Counted from the stretch's first letter, positions 42,404-54,352 are shown. The stretch is DNA of 64,000 nucleotides from Brenneria izbisi (GCF_025840185.1 NZ_JAMPJU010000001.1:434001-498000); one strand, 5' to 3'. Program-made: numbers and translations. The notes: generated by a model not told the origin, from the letters alone.

Positions 42404-43024
42404 TCAACTTTTCCAACTCCCCGGCACGTAGGAAAACACCGGCAGTTGCCACGACCAGCGAATGGCTGCCAGACGAACGGATAAGCCGAGGGTGAAGGAC
42501 ACCAGCAGATTGATGTCGTGGTTCACATTCAACGCTTTCAGACCGAGATATAATAAAGCCACCAGCAACGATACGCTGGCATAGAGCTCTTTTCTCAACA
42601 CCATCGGCGTGCGGTTGCAGAAGATATCCCGCAGAATTCCGCCGAAAATACCGGTCACAATTCCCGCCATAATCACCACTGTCGTGGAATAGTTCAATTC
42701 CTGTGCGACATTGCAGCCGATGACGGTAAACGCGATCAGTCCCATCGCATCCAGTATCAGAAACAGACGATGTAGATGGTGCATAATGCGCGCGATAATA
42801 ATCGTGAACAAACCAGCGCCAATGGTGAGATAAATATAACCAGGGTGTTGAGTCCAGCCGATGGGGTAATTGCCGAGAAGAATGTCACGCACCGTACCAC
42901 CGCCCAGCGCGGTGATAAACGCGATCATGCCGACACCAAAAATATCCATATTTCGCCGTCCGGCAGCCAGCGCGCCAGACATGCCTTCAGCCGTGATCGC
43001 GATCAGATAGATGTAAGTAAGCAC
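42404..43024 (-). CDS. TRIC/UPF0126 family membrane protein, YicG type (probable glycine-linked transporter)
   Basis: A 206-residue inner-membrane protein made of two repeats of three helices, each with a GGG-RD signature (GGGTVRDILLG and FGGILRDIFC), the fold of trimeric cation-channel (TRIC) proteins. The N-terminus (ITAEGMSGALAAGRRNMD) is closer to E. coli YicG than to YadS. The tandem glycine riboswitch upstream in the same direction argues for glycine transport. Substrate not proven. Confidence 0.88.
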   Translation of the reverse strand: MLTYIYLIAITAEGMSGALAAGRRNMDIFGVGMIAFITALGGGTVRDILLGNYPIGWTQHPGYIYLTIGAGLFTIIIARIMHHLHRLFLILDAMGLIAFTVIGCNVAQELNYSTTVVIMAGIVTGIFGGILRDIFCNRTPMVLRKELYASVSLLVALLYLGLKALNVNHDINLLVSFTLGLSVRLAAIRWSWQLPVFSYVPGSWKS

Positions 43025-43046
43025 ACAAGATTTCCTGTGAAATGTG

Positions 43047-43245
43047 CCCCTCCCTCTGTCCGTTTTACCTGAGAGTTTACGCAGCGCTCGCCGCTTGCCC
43101 CTTCGGTGGGTTGTCGCAACAACCTCTCTCCAGTTGGCATCAATGAAATTCGCAGTATGGTGACCTGAGCGATTATGGGAGTTTGCGCCTTCGGCGGAGC
43201 ATCATTCGATACCCTCTCTCCTGCGAGCAGCGCAGTATACGGACT
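43047..43245 (-). ncRNA. Tandem glycine riboswitch
   Basis: On the minus strand two glycine aptamers follow each other. The upstream one (about 43245-43150) contains GGAGAGAGGG, CCGAAGGCGCAA and CTCAGGTCACC. The second (about 43137-43047) contains GGAGAGAGG, ACCGAAGGGGCAA and ACTCTCAGGTAAAACGGAC. These are the conserved GGAGAG, CCGAAGG-GCAA and CUCAGGnAAA boxes of the family. The element ends some 20 bases before the TRIC gene start, so it most likely controls it. Confidence 0.93.
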
Positions 43246-43362
43246 CCCCACGCCTGGTTCAACCTGTCATAGCCGAATCTTATTATCAGGTGGCGTTGCC
43301 GTGACGTTTGGCCTCGATTTCTGCTACCATCTGCAAACATTTTTCATTGAACGGCAGCTAAC

Positions 43363-44169
43363 ATGAAAGTTGTTTCTTTTAATATCAATGGACTGCGAGC
43401 TCGCCCTCATCAGTTGGCCGCAGTTATCGAACAGCATCAACCGGATGTCATCGGCTTGCAGGAGACAAAAGTCCATGACGATATGTTTCCACTGGCAGAG
43501 GTTAGCCAATACGGTTATCACGTCTTTTATCACGGTCAGAAAGGGCATTACGGGGTCGCGCTGTTGTGTAAAGCAGAACCGATTGCCGTCCGACGTGGTT
43601 TCCCTGATGATGATGAAAACGCGCAACGACGTATCATCATGGCGGATTTTGCCACCGTTCACGGCACGCTGACCGTTATCAACGGCTATTTCCCGCAGGG
43701 CGAAAGCCGCGATCACCCGATCAAGTTTCCTGCTAAAACCCGGTTCTATCAGGATCTGCAACACTACATTGAACAATACCATACCGCCGCTCAACCCTTA
43801 ATCGTGATGGGCGATCTCAACATCAGCCCAACCGATCTGGATATCGGCATTGGCGAGGATAATCGCAAACGCTGGTTGCGTACCGGAAAGTGCTCTTTCC
43901 TGCCAGAAGAGCGCGAATGGCTTGCCCGTCTGCAATCCCTGGGATTGATCGATACTTTTCGCGCCGCCAATCCCGAATGTAACGATCGTTTCTCGTGGTT
44001 TGACTACCGTTCCGCGGGATTTGATACCAATCGAGGATTACGTATTGATTTGATACTGGCAAGTCAAGTGCTGGTCGAACGCTGTACACGCACAGGTATC
44101 GATTATGCTATTCGGGCAATGGAAAAACCTTCCGACCATGCGCCGATTTGGGCCGAATTTGCCTTATAA
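43363..44169 (+). CDS. xthA: Exonuclease III
   Basis: XthA is the main AP endonuclease and 3'-phosphodiesterase in base-excision repair. The 268-residue product shows all active-site motifs of the family: LQETK (Glu34), GDLNISP (Asp151/Asn153), RIDLIL (Asp229) and SDHAPI (His259). ATG 43363 fits the family N-terminus [14 protein letters not shown]. It is divergent from the TRIC gene and converges on ynjH. Confidence 0.97.
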   Translation: MKVVSFNINGLRARPHQLAAVIEQHQPDVIGLQETKVHDDMFPLAEVSQYGYHVFYHGQKGHYGVALLCKAEPIAVRRGFPDDDENAQRRIIMADFATVHGTLTVINGYFPQGESRDHPIKFPAKTRFYQDLQHYIEQYHTAAQPLIVMGDLNISPTDLDIGIGEDNRKRWLRTGKCSFLPEEREWLARLQSLGLIDTFRAANPECNDRFSWFDYRSAGFDTNRGLRIDLILASQVLVERCTRTGIDYAIRAMEKPSDHAPIWAEFAL

Positions 44170-44190
44170 CGTTGCCTTGTTGTAATCATC

Positions 44191-44220
44191 ACGCCGTGCG
44201 TCGAAGATGCCGCACGGCGT
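44191..44220. repeat. Hairpin between xthA and ynjH
   Basis: ACGCCGTGCG and CGCACGGCGT form a perfect 10-bp stem with a 10-nt loop. No T run follows. It sits between two convergent genes and may stabilise or end both transcripts. Confidence 0.65.
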
Positions 44221-44240
44221 GATCGTCGGCTTTCAGAACG

Positions 44241-44534
44241 TTACTGTTTGATTAACTGCCAAATCAAATTATTAGTGCCCAGCGTTTGTTTATCGCGCAC
44301 GCATTGAAGCAATACCCCTTCTGTTTTCAGCACCGCGCCTTCCGAATAGTTGCGGTTTTCGTAAACGCAGCAGCGGATGCAGGTATTCTGCTGCTGCCCG
44401 CGCGAGGCAGAGCCTGAACCCCATACTTCGGCGGGAACCGGCACCACAATGTCCGTTTCGCCGCGATTGGCCAGAACCATTGACGGCAGTGCTGAAACCG
44501 CACCGAGAATAACCATAAACGCTCGTAATCTCAT
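44241..44534 (-). CDS. ynjH: YnjH, DUF1496 secreted small protein
   Basis: A 97-residue protein with a signal peptide cut near VLA-NRGE (about residue 22). The family motif [19 protein letters not shown] is present. The start codon overlaps the topB stop by 4 bp (ATGA), so it is translated as the second gene of a topB-ynjH transcript. Function unknown; a periplasmic location is expected. Confidence 0.9.
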   Translation of the reverse strand: MRLRAFMVILGAVSALPSMVLANRGETDIVVPVPAEVWGSGSASRGQQQNTCIRCCVYENRNYSEGAVLKTEGVLLQCVRDKQTLGTNNLIWQLIKQ

Positions 44535-46453
44535 TGTTCCCGCTCCTTCCCATTAGGCTGAGGCTTTCGCCGTTTTTTACTGCGAGCCGGCGGTGCGGAC
44601 ATTCCCTTGAACGCACTGACAGCCCGGTTTTGTCTGGCTTGGCGGATCATTTCCTGTAGCGAATGCGTCAACGGCTGCATGAAATCCTGATAACGGCATT
44701 GCTTTTCACTGATTTGCGTCAGCGTCGCTTCCCAATGGGCGGTCATATCCGGCAGTGCGGCACTGTCCGGCAACGAATGGATCAACGCCCGACCCGTTTC
44801 GCTGGCATGAATATAACGTCCTTTTTTGAACAGGAATGTCCGCTTGAATAACAGTTCGATAATGCCGGCGCGCGTCGCTTCAGTGCCAAGACCATCAGTC
44901 GCACGCAGGATCTTTTTCAGATTTTTATCCTGCACAAAGCGCGCAATACCAGTCATAGCCGATAACAAGGTCGCATCGGTAAACGGTCTGGGCGGCTGCG
45001 TCTGTCGCTCAACCACTTCGCCACGCTCACACAACAGTTCATCACCTTTGGCAACCACGGGCAACGGCGTCCCCTCATTCTCCTCATCACGCTCTTTGCC
45101 GCCCAGCAACGTTCGCCAGCCCGCTTCCGCCAGAAAACGCGCTTTCGCCAAAAATTTACCGCCCGCGATGTCCAGTTCGATAACACATTTGCGAAAAACC
45201 GCATCGGGGCAGAATTGCATGATGTATTGCCGCGCAATCAGACCATAAACGTTGCTCTCATTATCCGATAACGTCGTGCCGGCGCTGCGCGCCGTCGGGA
45301 TAATCGCATGGTGCGCGTCCACTTTGCCGTCATCCCAGCAGCGATTGCGCCGATCTATGTCCATAACGGGCTGCGGCAATAACGCGGGCTGATGCAGCGA
45401 AATGGCGTTCAATACTGCATGGCGCCCCGCAAAATGCTCTTCAGGCAAGTAACGGCTATCCGAGCGCGGATAGGTGATCAGTTTGTGGGTTTCATACAAC
45501 CGCTGACAAATATCCAGCACCTGCTGCGCGCTAAGCCCAAAACGCCTGGCGGCTTCAATTTGCAATGTGGACAGCGAGTAAGGCAACGGCGCGGTTTCAG
45601 ACTCACGTTTATCATTATAGCCGGTGACAAAAGCAGGTTGACCGTCGATTCGCTTAACAACATGCTCCGCCAGGGCCCGATTGAGCAGTCGTCCTTCTTC
45701 ATCCTGATAGGGTTCACAGGATTCGCTGGGTTGCCAGATCGCCACAAATCGTTCATCGGCTGGCGTGACGATATGCGCTTTCACCTCGAAATAATCCCTG
45801 GGGACAAAATTCTCGATTTCTTCATCACGCCGCACAACCAGACCAAGCACCGGCGTCTGAACGCGACCAACCGACAACACGCCGTCATAACCGGCATTGC
45901 GCCCAAGCAATGTGTAGGCGCGAGTCATATTTATGCCATACAGCCAGTCCGCGCGTGAACGGGCCAGCGCGGACACGCACAACGGAATAAACTCACGGTT
46001 TTCCCGCAAGCGCGAAACGGCGCGCGCCACCGCCTGCGGATTTAAATCGTTAATCAGACAACGACGCACCTGGTGTCGTTTTTCTGTCGGCAACGCCAGA
46101 TATTCCAGCACTTCATCAACCAGTAATTGCCCTTCACGATCGGGGTCGCCCGCATGAATAATTTCGTCGGCGTCAGCCAGTAATTTTTTGATGGCATTAA
46201 GCTGCTTGCTGACCGATGAACGCGGTTGCAGCAACCACTTTTGCGGAATGATCGGTAAATCGTCCAGGGACCAACGCGCATAGCGCGTATCATAAACATC
46301 CGGCTGCGCCTGTTCGAGCAGATGCCCGACGCACCAGGTGACGACATCACTCCGCCCGCAGGCGATAAAACCGTCGCCACGTCGATGCGGTTTAGGCAGC
46401 ACATCCGCAATCGCCCGCGCGAGGCTGGGCTTTTCGGCAATAAAAAGTCGCAT
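44531..46453 (-). CDS. topB: DNA topoisomerase III (type IA)
   Basis: TopB decatenates replication intermediates and works with RecQ. The 640-residue product begins [17 protein letters not shown] (TOPRIM) and has the catalytic tyrosine in [13 protein letters not shown]. The basic C-terminal tail is shorter than in E. coli (653 residues there). ATG 46453 is chosen; a frame extends to 46528 but would lengthen a conserved N-terminus. The next gene upstream is ydjA, without selD between. Confidence 0.95.
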   Translation of the reverse strand: MRLFIAEKPSLARAIADVLPKPHRRGDGFIACGRSDVVTWCVGHLLEQAQPDVYDTRYARWSLDDLPIIPQKWLLQPRSSVSKQLNAIKKLLADADEIIHAGDPDREGQLLVDEVLEYLALPTEKRHQVRRCLINDLNPQAVARAVSRLRENREFIPLCVSALARSRADWLYGINMTRAYTLLGRNAGYDGVLSVGRVQTPVLGLVVRRDEEIENFVPRDYFEVKAHIVTPADERFVAIWQPSESCEPYQDEEGRLLNRALAEHVVKRIDGQPAFVTGYNDKRESETAPLPYSLSTLQIEAARRFGLSAQQVLDICQRLYETHKLITYPRSDSRYLPEEHFAGRHAVLNAISLHQPALLPQPVMDIDRRNRCWDDGKVDAHHAIIPTARSAGTTLSDNESNVYGLIARQYIMQFCPDAVFRKCVIELDIAGGKFLAKARFLAEAGWRTLLGGKERDEENEGTPLPVVAKGDELLCERGEVVERQTQPPRPFTDATLLSAMTGIARFVQDKNLKKILRATDGLGTEATRAGIIELLFKRTFLFKKGRYIHASETGRALIHSLPDSAALPDMTAHWEATLTQISEKQCRYQDFMQPLTHSLQEMIRQARQNRAVSAFKGMSAPPARSKKRRKPQPNGKEREQ

Positions 46454-46549
46454 TACCCACCGTTGCGCTGAAAGCATGTTTCCCGACGCCGTGCGGCACA
46501 ATTGCGCGTCAGCTTCGTCGGTGAACACGACATTTTCAATTGGCGCTTA

Positions 46550-47101
46550 TCAGAAGTACTGAACAAATTTTTCCGGGTCGAGCGGCGTAACCGTAGTCGA
46601 CGCTTTCAGCATCGGCGTCCCCAGATAGAGGAATCCGACGATCTCATCGTGCTCGCGGCACTGAAATGCTGCACGAACACGCGGGCTGTGCGTCCAGGCG
46701 CCGCTGCGCCAGATACCGTTAAAGCCCTGAGCCAGCGCCGCCATTTGCATCGCCTGAACCGCACAACCGGCAGAAACAACCTGCTCCCAGATCGGAACTT
46801 TCGGATGTTCCTCGCAATATGCCACAACCGTAATGATCTGCGGTGCGCGGAAAGGCGCCTGGCGCGCTTTATCAATACCGGCTTCGTCCATACCTTCCGC
46901 TTGCGCCGCTTCAGTCAGCACCGCGCTAAAACGCGCCAGGCCCTGCCCCTCAATGACAAAAAACCGCCAGGGTTGCAACGTGCCATGATCCGGCGCACGC
47001 ATCCCGGCCTGGATAATATTGCTCAGGGCGTCGCCGGCCGGCGCGGGTGTTGTCAGGCGTGACGCCGATCGGCGGTTGAGCAACAGTTTGAGAGCATCCA
47101 T
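46550..47101 (-). CDS. ydjA: YdjA, small FMN nitroreductase-family protein
   Basis: A 183-residue nitroreductase-fold flavoprotein of the minimal type. The N-terminal [16 protein letters not shown] and [19 protein letters not shown] carry FMN-binding residues. It starts at 47101 ([11 protein letters not shown]). In E. coli the order is topB-selD-ydjA; here only 96 bp separate topB and ydjA. Confidence 0.93.
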   Translation of the reverse strand: MDALKLLLNRRSASRLTTPAPAGDALSNIIQAGMRAPDHGTLQPWRFFVIEGQGLARFSAVLTEAAQAEGMDEAGIDKARQAPFRAPQIITVVAYCEEHPKVPIWEQVVSAGCAVQAMQMAALAQGFNGIWRSGAWTHSPRVRAAFQCREHDEIVGFLYLGTPMLKASTTVTPLDPEKFVQYF

Positions 47102-47501
47102 CACACATCTCCTGTATGGCAATCTGATTTCTGAGATATCTCGTTTACGTTTAAGTCGCTGGTGTGCTGGCTTCCCGTAACGCGAAACCTATCGGGATAG
47201 GACAACGTTGCGCGCCACGGTAGCACAAGTAGAAGTTTTGTTACAAGATAGCCCCAATTCAGGGCGTCTGGGGTATTATTTAATGCTGACTTTTAGTGGC
47301 TCGCTCATTAGGATATTAGGGGCTATTACACTAAGGCTGAATTATCGCGGACAGGCTTCGCGTTGACAGCACACAGACAACCAAACGAAACATTTTTGAA
47401 TGGCTACCTGTTACCGGAGCGTACCGCTGTCCGGTATCAACATGCCTGTAAAACAGCCTTTGGGAGCGATTCCAGGCGATTTTCCCGATCTCGGAGATAT
47501 T
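47102..47501. other. ydjA-sppA divergent region
   Basis: A 400-bp gap with promoters of both genes. A frame open upstream of sppA (from 47400) is not conserved and is not taken as coding. No RNA gene or strong operator was seen. Confidence 0.4.
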
Positions 47502-49352
47502 ATGCGCACATTGTGGCGAGTTTTTAGCGGACTTTTTAAGTGGACGTGGCGTCTGCTTAATTTTATCAGAGAATTTATTCTCAACATTTTTCTTATCGCG
47601 CTCATTCTGATCGGCGTCGGGATTTATTCACAATTTACGAGTTCTCCGACAGAAACGACGCGTGGGGCATTGCTGGTTGATTTGACCGGGGTGGTTGTCG
47701 ATCAACCGTCGGTAAATAATAAATTACGTCAATTAAGTCGTGAGTTTTTCGGCGCATCCAGCAATCGTCGTCAGGAAAACTCGCTATTTGATATTGTCGA
47801 CAGCATTCGTCAGGCGAAAAATGACGACAATATTACCGGTATGGTGCTGGATCTGAGCGATTTTACCGGCGCCGATCAGCCTTCATTGCAATATATCGGC
47901 AAGGCGTTACGTGAATTCCGCGACAGCGGTAAGCCGATTTACGCCGTTGGCGACAGTTTCGACCAGTCACAATATTATCTGGCCAGCTTTGCCAATACGA
48001 TTGCGCTGACACCGCAGGGAGATGTCAATCTGCATGGTCTGGCAACCAATAACCTCTACTTCAAATCTCTGCTGGATAAGCTGAAGGTCACGACGCATAT
48101 TTTCCGGGTCGGTACGTATAAATCCGCGGTCGAACCCTATCTGCGCGATGATATGTCCGATGCCGCACGGGATGCGGATCGCCAGTGGGTCAACTCGCTA
48201 TGGCAGCAATATCTGAATACCGTTTCCGCCAATCGTCAGATCACCCCAGAGCAACTGTTCCCCGGCGCGGCGGGCGTGATTGCCGGTTTGCAGTCGGTTG
48301 ATGGCGACACGGCAAATTATGCCTTGCAGAACAAACTGGTTGACGAAGTGGCTTCCCGCTCAGTTATCGAGCAGACACTGGTCAAAACATTTGGCTGGAA
48401 CAACAAAACGAACAACTTTAATTTCACCAGCATTTACGACTACGTTACGACGCCGCCGGTGCAGAATAACAATCAGATCGCGGTTATTTTTGCCAATGGC
48501 GCAATTATCGATGGGCAGGAAACGCCGGGGATGGTTGGCGGCGACACCACAGCGGCCCAGATTCGTAATGCGCGACTGGATCCCAAGGTGAAAGCGCTGG
48601 TACTGCGCGTCAACAGTCCGGGCGGCAGTGTAACCGCATCCGAACTGATCCGCGCCGAATTGATGACCACGCGGCTGGCAGGCAAACCGGTGGTGGTTTC
48701 CATGGGCGGCATGGCGGCATCGGGCGGTTACTGGATTTCAACACCGGCTAACGCGATTATTTCCAGTCCGAGCACATTAACCGGCTCCATCGGCATTTTT
48801 GGCGTCATCACCACCTTCGAAAACTCGCTGGACAGCATTGGCGTGTATACTGACGGCGTCGCCACTTCTCCACTGGCGGATCTCTCGATAACCAAGACGT
48901 TGCCGCCAGAATTCAGTCAGATGATGCAACTCCGCATTGAGCGTGGTTACAAAAACTTCATCGATATTGTGGCTCAGGCGCGTAAGAAAACACCGGAGCA
49001 AATCGATCAGATTGCTCAAGGGCATGTCTGGGTCGGCAGCGATGCGAAAGAAAATGGTCTGGTCGACCAATTGGGCGACTTTGACGATGCCGTGAAAAAA
49101 GCCGCAGAACTGGCGAAACTGGGTAAATACCAGTTGAACTGGTATACGGAGCAACCCGGTCTGCTGGATTCGCTGCTGAATCAGGTCAATGCGTCTGTTT
49201 ACGCCTGGCTGCCAGCCGCCGTGCAATCCATGCTGCCCGCGCCAGTAGCGCAGTTGTCTGAAACGGTGCGCTCGCAACCCGCTATCATGAATAACTTCAA
49301 CGATCCGCAGAACCGATATGCCTTGTGCCTGAACTGTGGAGAAGTTCGCTAA
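47502..49352 (+). CDS. sppA: Signal peptide peptidase A (protease IV)
   Basis: SppA degrades cleaved signal peptides at the inner membrane. The 616-residue product has an N-terminal membrane anchor (about residues 24-45) and two S49 domains. The catalytic dyad is Lys207 (VGTYKSAVEPYL) and Ser407 (MAASGGYW), close to E. coli K209/S409. ATG 47502 has GGAG upstream and gives MRTLWRVFSGLFKW. Confidence 0.95.
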   Translation: MRTLWRVFSGLFKWTWRLLNFIREFILNIFLIALILIGVGIYSQFTSSPTETTRGALLVDLTGVVVDQPSVNNKLRQLSREFFGASSNRRQENSLFDIVDSIRQAKNDDNITGMVLDLSDFTGADQPSLQYIGKALREFRDSGKPIYAVGDSFDQSQYYLASFANTIALTPQGDVNLHGLATNNLYFKSLLDKLKVTTHIFRVGTYKSAVEPYLRDDMSDAARDADRQWVNSLWQQYLNTVSANRQITPEQLFPGAAGVIAGLQSVDGDTANYALQNKLVDEVASRSVIEQTLVKTFGWNNKTNNFNFTSIYDYVTTPPVQNNNQIAVIFANGAIIDGQETPGMVGGDTTAAQIRNARLDPKVKALVLRVNSPGGSVTASELIRAELMTTRLAGKPVVVSMGGMAASGGYWISTPANAIISSPSTLTGSIGIFGVITTFENSLDSIGVYTDGVATSPLADLSITKTLPPEFSQMMQLRIERGYKNFIDIVAQARKKTPEQIDQIAQGHVWVGSDAKENGLVDQLGDFDDAVKKAAELAKLGKYQLNWYTEQPGLLDSLLNQVNASVYAWLPAAVQSMLPAPVAQLSETVRSQPAIMNNFNDPQNRYALCLNCGEVR

Positions 49353-49358
49353 ATACCG

Positions 49359-49390
49359 CAGCCCGGTTCAAATACCGGGCTGTTTTCCTT
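49359..49390 (+). terminator. Terminator of sppA
   Basis: CAGCCCGGT pairs with ACCGGGCTG around 6 nt and is followed by a T-rich run. It lies 7 bp past the sppA stop and 40 bp before ansA, so the two genes have separate transcripts or partial read-through. Confidence 0.85.
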
Positions 49391-49433
49391 TGTTGTTGCC
49401 CTATAATCGTTTTTTACCCTTATACACACACCT

Positions 49434-50453
49434 ATGCAGAAAAAATCCATTTATGTGGCCTATACTGGCGGCACGATCGGGATGCAACGCTCCAGCAACG
49501 GTTATATTCCCGTGTCCGGGCATCTCCAACAACAGTTGGCTCAGATGCCGGAATTTCACCGTGCTGAGATGCCGGCGTTTACTATCCATGAATACTCCCC
49601 GTTGATTGACTCTTCCGATATGACACCCGCGGATTGGCAAGCTATCGCGGATGATATTCAGCAGCATTACGACCACTACGATGGCTTCGTCATTCTGCAC
49701 GGTACTGACACCATGGCTTTTACCGCCTCTGCACTTTCGTTCATGTTGGAAAATCTGGCGAAGCCGGTTATTGTGACAGGGTCACAAATTCCTTTAGCGG
49801 AACTGCGTTCCGACGGACAAACCAATCTGCTCAATGCGCTCTATGTCGCCGCCAACCACCCGGTGAATGAGGTCGCCCTGTTCTTCAACAATAAGTTATT
49901 ACGCGGCAACCGGACCACCAAAGCACACGCGGACGGCTTTGATGCTTTCGCCTCCCCCAACTATCCGCCGCTACTGGAAGCCGGCATTCATATTCGCCGT
50001 TTCGCTCCCGCCGCAACAGGTGAGAATGGCCCGCAGTTGAAAGTTCATCACATCACGCCGCAACCTATCGGGGTGATTACCATTTATCCGGGCATTTCCG
50101 CCGATGTGGTGAGCAACTTCCTGCGTCAGCCGGTCAAAGCGCTGATCCTCCGTTCTTACGGCGTAGGCAATGCGCCTCAGAGTCCTGGTTTGCTGAATGA
50201 GTTACGCCAGGCTTCAGAACGCGGTATTGTCGTAGTAAACCTAACGCAGTGTATTTCTGGCCGAGTGAATATGGGGGGTTATGCGACCGGCAATGCACTG
50301 GCGCAAGCTGGCGTCATCAGCGGTTTTGACATGACGGTGGAAGCCGCCTTGACCAAGCTGCACTATCTACTCAGCCAGCAAGATCTCAGTTCCGATGAAA
50401 TCAGACAACAGATGCGGAAAAATTTACGGGGCGAGTTAAGCGATAGCGATTAA
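49434..50453 (+). CDS. ansA: Cytoplasmic L-asparaginase I
   Basis: AnsA hydrolyses asparagine to aspartate and ammonia in the cytoplasm. The 339-residue product lacks a signal peptide. It carries the two threonine motifs YTGGTIG and HGTDTMA and the lysine of the KAHADGF segment. It precedes pncA by 35 bp, as in E. coli, and probably shares its transcript. Confidence 0.96.
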   Translation: MQKKSIYVAYTGGTIGMQRSSNGYIPVSGHLQQQLAQMPEFHRAEMPAFTIHEYSPLIDSSDMTPADWQAIADDIQQHYDHYDGFVILHGTDTMAFTASALSFMLENLAKPVIVTGSQIPLAELRSDGQTNLLNALYVAANHPVNEVALFFNNKLLRGNRTTKAHADGFDAFASPNYPPLLEAGIHIRRFAPAATGENGPQLKVHHITPQPIGVITIYPGISADVVSNFLRQPVKALILRSYGVGNAPQSPGLLNELRQASERGIVVVNLTQCISGRVNMGGYATGNALAQAGVISGFDMTVEAALTKLHYLLSQQDLSSDEIRQQMRKNLRGELSDSD

Positions 50454-50488
50454 CCCATTGAAAATGAATTTAATTATGGAGTGAACAC

Positions 50489-51148
50489 ATGAGCAGAGCG
50501 CTGTTATTGATTGATTTACAAAATGACTTTTGTCCCGGCGGCGCATTGCCGGTCAGTGAGGGCGATCAGGTCATTGAGATTGCCAATCATGTCATCAGCG
50601 CCTGTCTGACGGCCAACGTTCCGGTGATTGCCAGTCAGGACTGGCACCCGGCCAATCATGGTAGTTTTGCCGTCAACGCACATGCCAATGTCGGTGAAAC
50701 GGGTGAACTGGATGGCTTACCGCAAATCTGGTGGCCGGTGCATTGCGTACAAGGGGAAGCTGGCGCGCAATTTCATCCGGCACTCAATCAACAGGCTATC
50801 GAATGGGTGGTTCAGAAAGGGACGCAAGCCAATATCGACAGCTACAGCGCGTTCTTTGATAACGGGCATCGCGCCCAAACTCAGCTCGATAGCTGGCTGA
50901 AAGCCCGCAAGATCGCTCATTTGACCATCATGGGGCTGGCGACGGATTATTGCGTGAAATTCACGGTGCTGGATGCGCTTGATCTGGGGTATCAAACGGA
51001 CGTGCTGGTCGAGGGGTGCCGCGGCGTAAATCTTAGCCCTGACGACAGCCAGAAGGCGTTAGCGGAAATGGCGCAGCACGGCGCCAATCTACTGACGCTG
51101 GCGCAGGTTATCGCCAGCCTGAGCTCCGCCGCTGCTATTCATGGATGA
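50489..51148 (+). CDS. pncA: Nicotinamidase
   Basis: PncA converts nicotinamide to nicotinate for NAD salvage. The 219-residue isochorismatase-fold enzyme has Asp in LIDLQNDFCPGG, metal ligands in SQDWHPANH, and the nucleophile Cys in GLATDYCVKFT. It is close downstream of ansA and converges with yeaC. Confidence 0.96.
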   Translation: MSRALLLIDLQNDFCPGGALPVSEGDQVIEIANHVISACLTANVPVIASQDWHPANHGSFAVNAHANVGETGELDGLPQIWWPVHCVQGEAGAQFHPALNQQAIEWVVQKGTQANIDSYSAFFDNGHRAQTQLDSWLKARKIAHLTIMGLATDYCVKFTVLDALDLGYQTDVLVEGCRGVNLSPDDSQKALAEMAQHGANLLTLAQVIASLSSAAAIHG

Positions 51149-51157
51149 GGATGATAA

Positions 51158-51430
51158 CTAAGGTTTGAGCGTGATGATGGCGGCGCCGTCATAGAATTGT
51201 TGCTTCAGTTCCTGTTTGCTTTTCATCACGATCTCACCGTTGGCGCCAATCGTCATATGCTCCGCCTGCTGATTGTGACGAGCTTGCCACAGCATCACTA
51301 TTTGCAGGCAGTTCTCTTTCTGTTCCGTCGACAGCGCCACGCCATCCGGCCATTTCCCCAGTTCTACCGCCGTTGCCAGGCGTTGATAAATCTCGGGCGT
51401 CATCGCATCAATCAGGTCATCAAGTTGCAT
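51158..51430 (-). CDS. yeaC: YeaC, DUF1315 family protein
   Basis: A 90-residue protein of unknown function; family sequence AVELGKWPDGVALS and CLQIVMLWQARHN is clear. I place the start at 51430 (MQLDDLIDAMTPE) to match E. coli; a frame with ATG at 51496 would add 22 residues. It lies in the yeaC-msrB-gapA order of E. coli. Confidence 0.9.
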   Translation of the reverse strand: MQLDDLIDAMTPEIYQRLATAVELGKWPDGVALSTEQKENCLQIVMLWQARHNQQAEHMTIGANGEIVMKSKQELKQQFYDGAAIITLKP

Positions 51431-51553
51431 ATCCTGGTCCTGCACAGTGGAATATTTATCGATTTTGTCTGTGGCTTGCGCATCATCAATCCGCATTTTT
51501 TGCTGAATCGATTAAAGCAAAACTTGATATAATCGTCTGCGTTATATCACGAG

Positions 51554-51973
51554 TTAACCGTCAACCCGCTCTCCGTCTACCCCGTCAATAAAGCTGAGCG
51601 AGGCGGAATTGACGCAGTAGCGCTCCCCGGTGGTCTTGGGGCCATCGGGGAAGACATGTCCCAGATGCGCGTCACAGTGTCCGCAGCGAATCTCGATACG
51701 GCGCATGTTGTGTGAATCGTCTTCCAGATAGCGAATCGCCTGCGAGGATACCGGCTGATCAAAACTCGGCCAGCCACAGCCGGAATCATATTTGCTATCG
51801 GAATAGAACAGTGGCGACTGACAGCAGAGGCAGTGATAAACGCCGGTACGTTTGTTATGCAGCAACTTACCGGAAAAGGCTGGTTCAGTCCCCCGCTGCT
51901 GTGTGACATAACGTTGCATTTCGGTTAGCTCAAGGTCATCAGGGGGCGTTTGCCGGGTGGGTTCGTTCGTCAT
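51554..51973 (-). CDS. msrB: Peptide-methionine (R)-S-oxide reductase
   Basis: MsrB repairs methionine-R-sulfoxide in proteins. The 139-residue product has two zinc CxxC pairs (CLCC and CGHC), [10 protein letters not shown], and the catalytic Cys in RYCVNSASL, so it is the cysteine rather than the selenocysteine form. It is divergent from gapA. Confidence 0.96.
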   Translation of the reverse strand: MTNEPTRQTPPDDLELTEMQRYVTQQRGTEPAFSGKLLHNKRTGVYHCLCCQSPLFYSDSKYDSGCGWPSFDQPVSSQAIRYLEDDSHNMRRIEIRCGHCDAHLGHVFPDGPKTTGERYCVNSASLSFIDGVDGERVDG

Positions 51974-53313
<1,340 letters not shown>

Positions 53314-53337
53314 GCATCGGTGATGATTCAATGATGA

Positions 53338-53364
53338 AGGGCGACCGTTGCGTCGCCCTTTTTA
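53338..53364 (+). terminator. Rho-independent terminator of gapA
   Basis: AGGGCGAC pairs with GTCGCCCT around 6 nt and runs into a T tract, 25 bp after the gapA stop. Confidence 0.92.
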
Positions 53365-53421
53365 TTTGCTGCCTGACGAGCCGTTATGCGCTCATATATA
53401 ACAACCATAAAAGGCAATATC

Positions 53422-54291
53422 ATGAACGATAAGATTTTCAAACTTCCCATCATAAATCCTATTACCGCCACCATCAGTCAACGTCAGTTGGCGCAACTGC
53501 CCGTCATCGTGGTTGACCATCCGCAAGTCCGTGCTGCCATCGCGCTACAGGGTGCGCACCTGCTGAACTGGCAGCCCGTCGATGAAGCATCGGTGCTGTG
53601 GTTGAGCGAAAACACGCCATTCACCGAACAGGTGGCCATTCGCGGCGGCGTGCCAGTCTGTTTCCCCTGGTTTGGCCCGTATGCCGAGCCTAATCATGGA
53701 TTTGCACGACTTTTACCGTGGGAATTTACCTCGCACCGCGAAGATGACGACGGCGTTCAACTTGCCTTCACGCTGCGAGACAACGAACAAACCCGCGCCA
53801 TCTGGCCGCATGCGTTTACACTTATCGCCCATTTCCATCTGGGTAAAGAGTGTCGTATTGAGTTGGAAGCTCATGGGGATTTCAGTATCACCAGCGCACT
53901 GCATACCTACTTCCAGGTTGGCGATATCAGCGAGATCAGCATCAGCGGTCTGGGTGAAACATTTATCGATAAGGTCGATCAAGGTAATCTGTCGAAAGCG
54001 TCCGGGAATTTGGCGTTTACTGGCCGCACCGATCGGATTTACACGCATCCGCAACCCGTCAGCATGATTAATGATCCGGTACTGCAACGCACAATTGAAG
54101 TGCGCCACATCAACCACAGCGATGTGGTAGCCTGGAATCCCGGCGCGGAACTGTCGCATACCATGAGCGATATGACCGACGACGGTTATCAAACCTTTGT
54201 GTGCGTAGAAACCGCGCGCATTAATCAACCGCTTATCGCCAGCGCCAGTTCACCGGCACGATTGACCAGCCTGATTCGAATCAGGAAATAG
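53422..54291 (+). CDS. yeaD: YeaD, glucose-6-phosphate 1-epimerase family
   Basis: A 289-residue aldose-1-epimerase-fold enzyme thought to interconvert hexose-6-phosphate anomers. Motifs RGGVPVCFPWFGP and ALHTYFQVGDI carry the substrate and active-site residues. ATG 53422 is preferred (AAGG upstream). It follows gapA as in E. coli, with a terminator between. Confidence 0.94.
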   Translation: MNDKIFKLPIINPITATISQRQLAQLPVIVVDHPQVRAAIALQGAHLLNWQPVDEASVLWLSENTPFTEQVAIRGGVPVCFPWFGPYAEPNHGFARLLPWEFTSHREDDDGVQLAFTLRDNEQTRAIWPHAFTLIAHFHLGKECRIELEAHGDFSITSALHTYFQVGDISEISISGLGETFIDKVDQGNLSKASGNLAFTGRTDRIYTHPQPVSMINDPVLQRTIEVRHINHSDVVAWNPGAELSHTMSDMTDDGYQTFVCVETARINQPLIASASSPARLTSLIRIRK

Positions 54292-54352
54292 CCCCTCCGC
54301 CAGCGGGTGTCAGCCGATGCGCGGACACCCATTTCAATGCTGGCGCGCTAGC

